Origin: Campylobacteraceae bacterium
Lineage (GTDB): Bacteria; Campylobacterota; Campylobacteria; Campylobacterales; Sulfurospirillaceae
Length of the DNA stretch: 11,837 bases
Assembly (NCBI GenBank): GCA_027055635.1
Contig: JALUMZ010000102.1
Location: 1-11,837 of the forward strand
Reading direction: 5' to 3'
The notes under the pieces: model-generated
Database searches by the model: none
Told to the model about the DNA's origin: nothing
Seen by the model: the letters and a program-made list of their open reading frames with translations, nothing else
Shown here: positions 7,292 through 11,837 of the stretch, in pieces
How positions within the stretch are numbered: position 1 is the stretch's first letter
Layout: each line of letters begins with the position of its first letter
Program-made: the position numbers and the translations under genes

Positions 7292-7833
7292 TACTCAATC
7301 TTCCGAATTTTTTAGCCCTTCTTAGGGTTGCCATGGCACCGCTTATGTATTGGTTTTTAGTAGATAGAGATAGTTTTTTATTAGATGGTATTCATACTTC
7401 TTGGCTTGATTATTTTGCTGCACTTCTGTTTGTCCTTGCAAGTAGTACAGATTTTTTTGATGGCTTTATAGCAAGAGAGTGGAATCAAAAAACAGAACTT
7501 GGTGCTATACTTGATCCACTAGCTGATAAAATGCTTGTTTTGGCTGCTTTTTTAGGTCTCATGGTGATAGACAGAGCAAATCCATGGGCTATTTATCTGA
7601 TACTTACAAGAGAGTTTTTTATAACCGGCATTCGAGTTGCGAGTGCTAGTAAAGGATACAGTGTGTCAGCTTCTATGGCTGGAAAAGTTAAAACCGTTGC
7701 ACAGATGTTTGCAATTGGCTTTTTGATGATGAATTGGCCAGGGGCAAATATACTGCTTTGGTTTGCAGTATTTCTGACACTCTATTCAGGTTTTGAGTAT
7801 GTGTCAAACTATATCACAAAGGCATCATCGTAA
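7288..7833 (+). CDS. pgsA: CDP-diacylglycerol--glycerol-3-phosphate 3-phosphatidyltransferase
   Basis: PgsA joins CDP-diacylglycerol and glycerol-3-phosphate to give phosphatidylglycerol phosphate, the committed step to phosphatidylglycerol and cardiolipin, in the inner membrane. The protein is 181 aa, the usual length, and almost entirely hydrophobic, with about five or six membrane helices. The CDP-alcohol phosphotransferase motif is complete: Asp55, Asp58-Gly59, Ala62-Arg63, Gly72, Asp76 and Asp80, with the exact spacing DxxDGxxAR(x8)GxxxDxxxD. The N-terminal NLPNFLALLR matches the start typical of PgsA and separates it from PssA. The TREF and RVASASKG stretches also fit. The ATG overlaps the stop of the preceding SDR gene as ATGA and has only a weak GGTGG upstream, so translation probably depends on coupling. 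Its own TAA shares one base with the next gene's ATG. Confidence 0.95.
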   Translation: MILNLPNFLALLRVAMAPLMYWFLVDRDSFLLDGIHTSWLDYFAALLFVLASSTDFFDGFIAREWNQKTELGAILDPLADKMLVLAAFLGLMVIDRANPWAIYLILTREFFITGIRVASASKGYSVSASMAGKVKTVAQMFAIGFLMMNWPGANILLWFAVFLTLYSGFEYVSNYITKASS

Positions 7834-8891
7834 TGGGTACTTTAATATCGCTTTTAGTCCTCTCGTTTTTGATATTTTTTCATGAACTCGGACACTTTTT
7901 GGCTGCTAGATTTTTTGGAGTGCGAGTAGAGGTGTTTAGCATAGGATTTGGGAAAAAGATATATCAAAAAACCTATGGGGATACACAATATGCCCTAAGC
8001 TTAATACCGCTTGGTGGGTATGTGCAGATGAAAGGTCAAGATGATACAGATCCTACAAAAGTAAGCTATGACAAAGATAGCTACAATGTTAAAAAGCCTT
8101 GGCAAAGAGTGTTTATATTGTTTGCCGGCCCATTTGCAAATTTTATTTTAGCATTTTTCTTATATATGGCCATAGGAAATATTGGTGTTACAAAATTTGC
8201 ACCGATAATAGGAAATATCTCAAAAGAGTCCCCTGCTTTGCAAAGTGGACTTAAAAATGGCGATACGATACTCTCTATAAATGGTGTTAAAATTAAAACT
8301 TGGGATGAACTAAGCAAAAAGATTAAAAAAAGTAATGGAGCTTTAATCTTTGAAGTAAAAAGATCAGATAAAATACTGAAAATCAGAGTTACTCCAAAAG
8401 CTCATGTCTATAAAAATATGTTTGGCGAAACTATGAAAAAAAAGATGGTAGGCATTGCACCAGAGGGCAAAACTATAACACTCAGGTATGGCTTGATACA
8501 AAGTATATCTTTTGCACTAGAAGAGACAAAAAATGCTACAACCATGATAGTAAAAAGTCTGCAAAAATTAATAGAGGGTGTAGTGCCCGCAAAGGATTTA
8601 GGTGGTATAGTCTCTATTGTTCAAGTAACTGCTAAGGCAAGTTCTATCGGTATAGTTGCTCTTTTTGGATTGACCGCTTTGATTTCTGTTAATTTAGGAG
8701 TTCTTAATCTATTACCAATTCCGGCACTTGATGGTGGACATATTATGTTTAATCTGTATGAAATGGTAACCAAAAAAGCACCAAGTCAAAGAGTTATTTA
8801 CTATTTGACACTTGGAGGCTGGGCATTTTTGCTATCATTGATGGCATTTACAATTTTTAATGATATCAATAGACTGATAGGAGGAAGTTAA
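7833..8891 (+). CDS. rseP: RseP-type M50 site-2 protease (intramembrane zinc metalloprotease)
   Basis: This 352-aa integral membrane protease cuts transmembrane segments of regulatory or remnant peptides. The zinc motif HELGH (His17, Glu18, His21) lies in the first membrane helix and the third ligand Asp300 is in the LDGGH motif near the C-terminus. Membrane helices are at about 3-24, 91-115, 277-298 and 322-343. GGYVQMKG at 61-68 and GPFANF at 99-104 are standard family signatures. Residues about 124-187 form a single PDZ domain (SPALQSGLKNGDTILSINGV); E. coli RseP has two and is about 100 residues longer. The start shares one base with the pgsA stop (TAATG), with AAAGG at 7818-7822. From memory C. 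jejuni has the same pair as Cj1067-Cj1068. A sigma-E/anti-sigma target cannot be assumed in this phylum, so the substrate is unknown. Confidence 0.93.
   Translation: MGTLISLLVLSFLIFFHELGHFLAARFFGVRVEVFSIGFGKKIYQKTYGDTQYALSLIPLGGYVQMKGQDDTDPTKVSYDKDSYNVKKPWQRVFILFAGPFANFILAFFLYMAIGNIGVTKFAPIIGNISKESPALQSGLKNGDTILSINGVKIKTWDELSKKIKKSNGALIFEVKRSDKILKIRVTPKAHVYKNMFGETMKKKMVGIAPEGKTITLRYGLIQSISFALEETKNATTMIVKSLQKLIEGVVPAKDLGGIVSIVQVTAKASSIGIVALFGLTALISVNLGVLNLLPIPALDGGHIMFNLYEMVTKKAPSQRVIYYLTLGGWAFLLSLMAFTIFNDINRLIGGS
8879..8884 (+). promoter_or_regulatory. Consensus ribosome binding site of yggS
   Basis: AGGAGG, the full Shine-Dalgarno consensus, lies inside the last codons of rseP, 8 bases before ATG 8893. 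It is the strongest ribosome binding site in the window and should give yggS good initiation independent of rseP translation. Confidence 0.7.
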
Positions 8892-8892
8892 T

Positions 8893-9570
8893 ATGTCACT
8901 ATTTGATTATGAGAAGAGATATGATGAAATTTTAACAAATATAGAGGCTGTGAGAGTAAGGGTAAACCAACATCAAATTGTGAAGATTATAGCTGTAAGC
9001 AAAAGTGTTAAAGCCGATGCAATTTCGCAGGTATATGATATAGGGCAGAGAGCCTTTGGAGAAAATAGAGTTCAGGATTTGAAAGAAAAAACTAGATTAT
9101 TGGGCAATTTACCTATAGAGTGGCATTTTATAGGAAGGCTTCAAACAAACAAAATAAATGCACTTATCGATATGAATCCCGCACTTATGCATTCGCTTGG
9201 CTCACTTGAATTAGCAAAAGAGATAGATAAGAGATTGAAAATTAAAAACAAAACTCTAAATGCACTTTTACAGATAAATAGTGCAAAAGAGGAACAAAAA
9301 GCTGGTGTTATGCCTGAGATTGCCATAGATGTTTATGATGAAATCAACTCTACATGTAGCAGTATCAATCTAAAAGGCGTCATGAGTATAGGAGCACACA
9401 GCGAGGATAAGAGAGTGATAAAAGATAGTTTTGATAAAACTTATGCTATATATGAGAAGCTAGAGAGAAATGGGGCTAAATATTGTTCTATGGGTATGAG
9501 TAGTGACTATGAGCTGGCTGTAGAGTGTGGAGCAAATATGCTTCGCATAGGCTCGGTTTTATTTCATTAA
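8893..9570 (+). CDS. yggS: YggS/PLPBP-family pyridoxal phosphate homeostasis protein
   Basis: This 225-aa cytoplasmic protein belongs to the COG0325 family, a single alanine-racemase-type barrel that binds PLP but has no confirmed enzyme activity. In other bacteria its loss disturbs vitamin B6 and amino/keto acid balance. The PLP lysine is Lys37 in AVSKSVK. Other family signatures follow in order: FGENRVQD at about 55-62, WHFIGRLQTNK at 77-87, HSLGS at 100-104, INSAKEEQKAG, KGVMSIGA, MGMSSDYELA at 200-209, and the phosphate-binding RIGSVLF at the end. The length is normal and nothing is missing. It begins one base after the rseP stop, so it is probably on the same transcript. Its position ahead of serC, a PLP enzyme, is suggestive, but YggS is found next to many different genes. 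Confidence 0.95.
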   Translation: MSLFDYEKRYDEILTNIEAVRVRVNQHQIVKIIAVSKSVKADAISQVYDIGQRAFGENRVQDLKEKTRLLGNLPIEWHFIGRLQTNKINALIDMNPALMHSLGSLELAKEIDKRLKIKNKTLNALLQINSAKEEQKAGVMPEIAIDVYDEINSTCSSINLKGVMSIGAHSEDKRVIKDSFDKTYAIYEKLERNGAKYCSMGMSSDYELAVECGANMLRIGSVLFH

Positions 9571-9583
9571 AAAATTAATAATT

Positions 9584-9588
9584 AGGAG
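9584..9588 (+). promoter_or_regulatory. Ribosome binding site of serC
   Basis: AGGAG lies 7 bases before ATG 9596 in a 25-base A/T-rich gap after yggS. The surrounding 11 bases (AATTAGGAGAA, 9580-9590) recur exactly before serA at 10670-10680. Confidence 0.7.
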
Positions 9589-9595
9589 AATAACT

Positions 9596-10675
9596 ATGAA
9601 GAGAGCATATAATTTTGGTGCCGGTCCGGCAACAATACCAACAGAAGTTTTAGAAATTGTACAAAAAGAGTTGATAGACTTTAAAGATAGTGGAATCTCA
9701 ATAATGGAAGCTTCACATCGTTCAAAACTCTATGATGATGTTCATGAGAGTGCTATAGGAAATATAAGGGAGCTATATAAGTTGCCGGATGATTTTGAAG
9801 TTCTATTTTTGCAAGGTGGAGCATCTATGCAGTTCGCAATGGCACCTCTAAATCTTTATGAGGGTGGAAAAGTACAATATGCCAATACCGGTGCTTGGTC
9901 AAAAAAAGCCATAAAAGAGGCTCAAATACAAGGGATAGAGCCAGAAATCGTAGCTACTTCACAAGAGAGCAATTTTGATCATATTCCGGAAGTAAATTTT
10001 GATGATGATTGTGATTACACATATATAACATCTAATAATACAATCTATGGAACTCAATACAGAGAATTTCCTTCTACAGCTTCACCATTAGTTGTAGATG
10101 CTTCAAGTGATCTCTTCTCATATGCAATTGATTGGAACAAGATTGATCTACTTTTTGGTGGTGCACAAAAAAATGCAGGACCTTCTGGTGTCACAATAGT
10201 TATCGTAAGAAAAAATTTATTGGATAGAGTAAAAGACAGTGTACCTACTATGCTTAGATATAAAACCCATGCGGACTCAAACTCACTTTTCAATACTCCT
10301 CCAACATTTGGTATATATATACTAAACTTAGTTTTAGAGTGGATCAAAAGCAAGGGTGGCATAGGAGCTATAGATAAGCTAAACAGAGAAAAAGCTAAAA
10401 TTTTATATGATGCTATAGATAACAGTGGTGGCTTTTATGTAGGACATGCGCAAAAGGATTCTAGAAGTCTGATGAATGTATCTTTTAATATCAAAGATAA
10501 AGATGCAAAACTAGAAGCGCAACTCCTAGAAGAGGCAAGTAAAGCAAATATGATAGGCTTAAAAGGACACAGAAGCATTGGGGGGCTAAGAGCATCTATA
10601 TATAATGCCATGAGCAAAGAGGGAGTAGAGGCACTGGTAGAACTTATGCAAGAGTTTGCGAAAAAACACAATTAG
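9596..10675 (+). CDS. serC: Phosphoserine aminotransferase
   Basis: SerC transfers an amino group from glutamate to 3-phosphohydroxypyruvate, making O-phosphoserine in serine synthesis; many homologues also act on the related vitamin B6 precursor. The 359-aa protein is full length for this class V PLP aminotransferase. It opens with YNFGAGPATIP, followed by the substrate-binding SHRS at 40-43 and the GGAS loop (74-77). The PLP lysine is Lys192 in GGAQKNAGPSG, matching GAQKN in E. coli. The C-terminal KGHRSIGGLRASIYNAM is the family's closing signature with the phosphate-contacting His and Arg. The gene sits directly before serA, the previous step in the pathway, and its TAG stop is part of the serA ribosome binding site. 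No promoter was recognised in the short gap upstream, so it may be read through from rseP-yggS. Confidence 0.97.
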   Translation: MKRAYNFGAGPATIPTEVLEIVQKELIDFKDSGISIMEASHRSKLYDDVHESAIGNIRELYKLPDDFEVLFLQGGASMQFAMAPLNLYEGGKVQYANTGAWSKKAIKEAQIQGIEPEIVATSQESNFDHIPEVNFDDDCDYTYITSNNTIYGTQYREFPSTASPLVVDASSDLFSYAIDWNKIDLLFGGAQKNAGPSGVTIVIVRKNLLDRVKDSVPTMLRYKTHADSNSLFNTPPTFGIYILNLVLEWIKSKGGIGAIDKLNREKAKILYDAIDNSGGFYVGHAQKDSRSLMNVSFNIKDKDAKLEAQLLEEASKANMIGLKGHRSIGGLRASIYNAMSKEGVEALVELMQEFAKKHN

Positions 10676-10678
10676 GAG
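10674..10678 (+). promoter_or_regulatory. Ribosome binding site deciding the GTG start of serA
   Basis: AGGAG overlaps the serC stop codon (TAG 10673-10675) and lies 6 bases before GTG 10685. The first in-frame ATG is codon 41 (base 10805), which would cut into the N-terminal substrate domain, so GTG is clearly the start. Confidence 0.75.
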
Positions 10679-10684
10679 AAAAGC

Positions 10685-11837
10685 GTGTATAAAATAAAGA
10701 CATTAAATAAAATATCACCAACAGGTTTGGACAGATTTGGTGAAGATTATAAACTAGATGATGAAAATATAGAACCAGATGCGATAGTGCTTAGAAGCTT
10801 CAAAATGCATGATTATGAATTTAATGATAACTTAAAAGCAATCGCAAGAGCCGGAGCCGGTGTTAACAATATACCTTTGGATGTTTGCAGTAAAAAAGGT
10901 ATAGTAGTCTTTAATACTCCCGGAGCAAATGCAAATGCAGTAAAAGAGCTAGTTGTTGCGTCCTTATTTCTAACTTCAAGAGATATAACTTCTGGTGTTG
11001 GGTGGGTGCAGAGCATCAAAGATAGTAATGATGTAGTATCTTTGGTTGAAAAAAACAAGTCAAATTTTGCCGGTTGTGAGATAAAAGGAAAAACACTCGG
11101 AGTCATAGGACTTGGTGCCATAGGAGCTATGGTAGCAAATAGTGCTTTGGATTTAGGAATGAAGGTAAAAGGGTATGATCCTTATCTGTCGGTTGATGGA
11201 GCATGGCTTTTGTCAAATCGTGTCAAAAAAACAACCTCATTAGATAAAATTTTTGAAAAATCTGATTATATAACGATACATGTTCCATTGCTTGAAAGCA
11301 CTAAGGATATGATAGATAAAAACTCTTTGAAAAAATGCAAAGATGGAGTTAAAATTATAAATTTTTCAAGAGGTGGACTTGTAAATAATGAAGATATTAT
11401 TAAAGCCATAGAAGACAAAAAAGTATCTTCATATATCACGGATTTTCCACAAAAAGAGCTTTTAGGAATCAAGGGTATCATTCCGGTACCTCATCTAGGA
11501 GCTTCAACACAAGAGTCTGAAGAGAATTGTGCAATTATGGCAGTTGATGAGATAAAAGAGTTTTTAGAAAATGGCAATATAGTCAATTCTGTCAACTTTC
11601 CAAATGCATCTATGCCAAGATCTCCTATAGGAAAAAGACTTGTTATAGCCAACAAAAATATACCTCGAATGATAGAGAGTATAACATCTATATTGGCAAG
11701 TAACGATATTAATATACTAAATATGCTTAATAGAAGCAGAGGTGATATAGCTTATAATATTATAAATATAAATGGAAACATTGAGGATAAATTGGCAAAT
11801 GAAATAGAAAAAATTGATGAGGTGATATTTGCAAGAC
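10685..11837 (+). CDS. serA: D-3-phosphoglycerate dehydrogenase with C-terminal ACT domain (partial at window end)
   Basis: SerA oxidises 3-phosphoglycerate to 3-phosphohydroxypyruvate with NAD, the first step of serine synthesis and the step before SerC. 384 codons are visible from the GTG and the frame is still open at the window edge. The fold is that of D-2-hydroxyacid dehydrogenases. A short N-terminal substrate domain has the RAGAGVNNIP signature at 55-64. The NAD domain has GLGAIG at 142-147 and Asp165 after the second strand. The catalytic set is Arg229 (SRGG), Glu258 and His270 (PHLGAST). Residues about 318-384 form an ACT domain (NKNIPRMIESITSILA), the usual serine-sensing module. 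There is no intervening-domain insert, so this is the compact roughly 390-aa type, not the long 500-plus-residue form. Only a few residues should be missing. Placement after serC supports the assignment over other hydroxyacid dehydrogenases. Confidence 0.93.
   Translation, partial: MYKIKTLNKISPTGLDRFGEDYKLDDENIEPDAIVLRSFKMHDYEFNDNLKAIARAGAGVNNIPLDVCSKKGIVVFNTPGANANAVKELVVASLFLTSRDITSGVGWVQSIKDSNDVVSLVEKNKSNFAGCEIKGKTLGVIGLGAIGAMVANSALDLGMKVKGYDPYLSVDGAWLLSNRVKKTTSLDKIFEKSDYITIHVPLLESTKDMIDKNSLKKCKDGVKIINFSRGGLVNNEDIIKAIEDKKVSSYITDFPQKELLGIKGIIPVPHLGASTQESEENCAIMAVDEIKEFLENGNIVNSVNFPNASMPRSPIGKRLVIANKNIPRMIESITSILASNDINILNMLNRSRGDIAYNIININGNIEDKLANEIEKIDEVIFAR

Noticed and set aside
9571..9595. 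Separate promoter for serC in the gap after yggS
   Set aside because: The gap is A/T-rich but shows no convincing -10 hexamer at a usable distance from the start.
10054..10362. Open frame of 102 codons on the - strand inside serC
   Set aside because: It lies wholly opposite the conserved PLP-lysine region of serC and resembles no known protein.
10813..11121. Open frame of 102 codons on the - strand inside serA
   Set aside because: The + strand frame carries the conserved hydroxyacid dehydrogenase motifs across this stretch, so the - strand frame is a shadow.
10685..11837. serA as a truncated pseudogene
   Set aside because: The frame is simply open at the window edge, and all domains including most of the ACT domain are present.

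Overview
This is an AT-rich window (about one third G+C by eye). It is packed with intact housekeeping genes, all on the + strand, with almost no intergenic DNA. The gene order points to Campylobacterota (the former Epsilonproteobacteria). From memory, cysS - msbA-type ABC exporter - pyrD - M16 peptidase - dapA - SDR reductase is the order at Cj0802-Cj0807 of Campylobacter jejuni. The pyrD - M16 - dapA - SDR - pgsA order recalls HP1011-HP1016 of Helicobacter pylori, and the pgsA - M50 peptidase pair recalls Cj1067-Cj1068. The base composition would suit a Sulfurimonas-like genus, but the genus is a guess.

Layout: 1-47 may hold the last codons of an upstream gene. 34-3148 carries cysS and an MsbA-type lipid exporter, which overlap by 8 bases. 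3149-3252 is the only real break. It holds a possible terminator structure with a T-rich tail, then a good TATAAT -10 box and the pyrD leader. 3253-8891 is one tightly coupled run: pyrD, an exported M16 peptidase, dapA, a FabL-type enoyl-ACP reductase-like SDR, pgsA and an RseP-type M50 protease. Its members overlap by 1 or 4 bases or lie only 3 bases apart. 8893-9570 is a YggS/PLPBP PLP-homeostasis protein behind a perfect AGGAGG. 9596-11837 is a serine-biosynthesis pair: serC, then an ACT-domain serA that starts with GTG and runs off the window a few residues before its expected end.

How the genes fit together: many of them build or maintain the cell envelope. MsbA flips lipid A core, DapA feeds diaminopimelate/lysine, the FabL-like enzyme elongates fatty acids, PgsA starts phosphatidylglycerol synthesis, and the M16 and M50 peptidases act in the envelope. 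PyrD links pyrimidine synthesis to the quinone pool. SerC and SerA supply serine, which also feeds phosphatidylserine and cysteine. CysS charges tRNA-Cys.

I found no mobile element, CRISPR array, tRNA, rRNA, phage gene or defence system, and no previously undescribed system. The points most worth checking are the FabL-like identity of the SDR, a possible second start that would remove the M16 signal peptide, the terminator/promoter junction before pyrD, and the compact serC-serA module.
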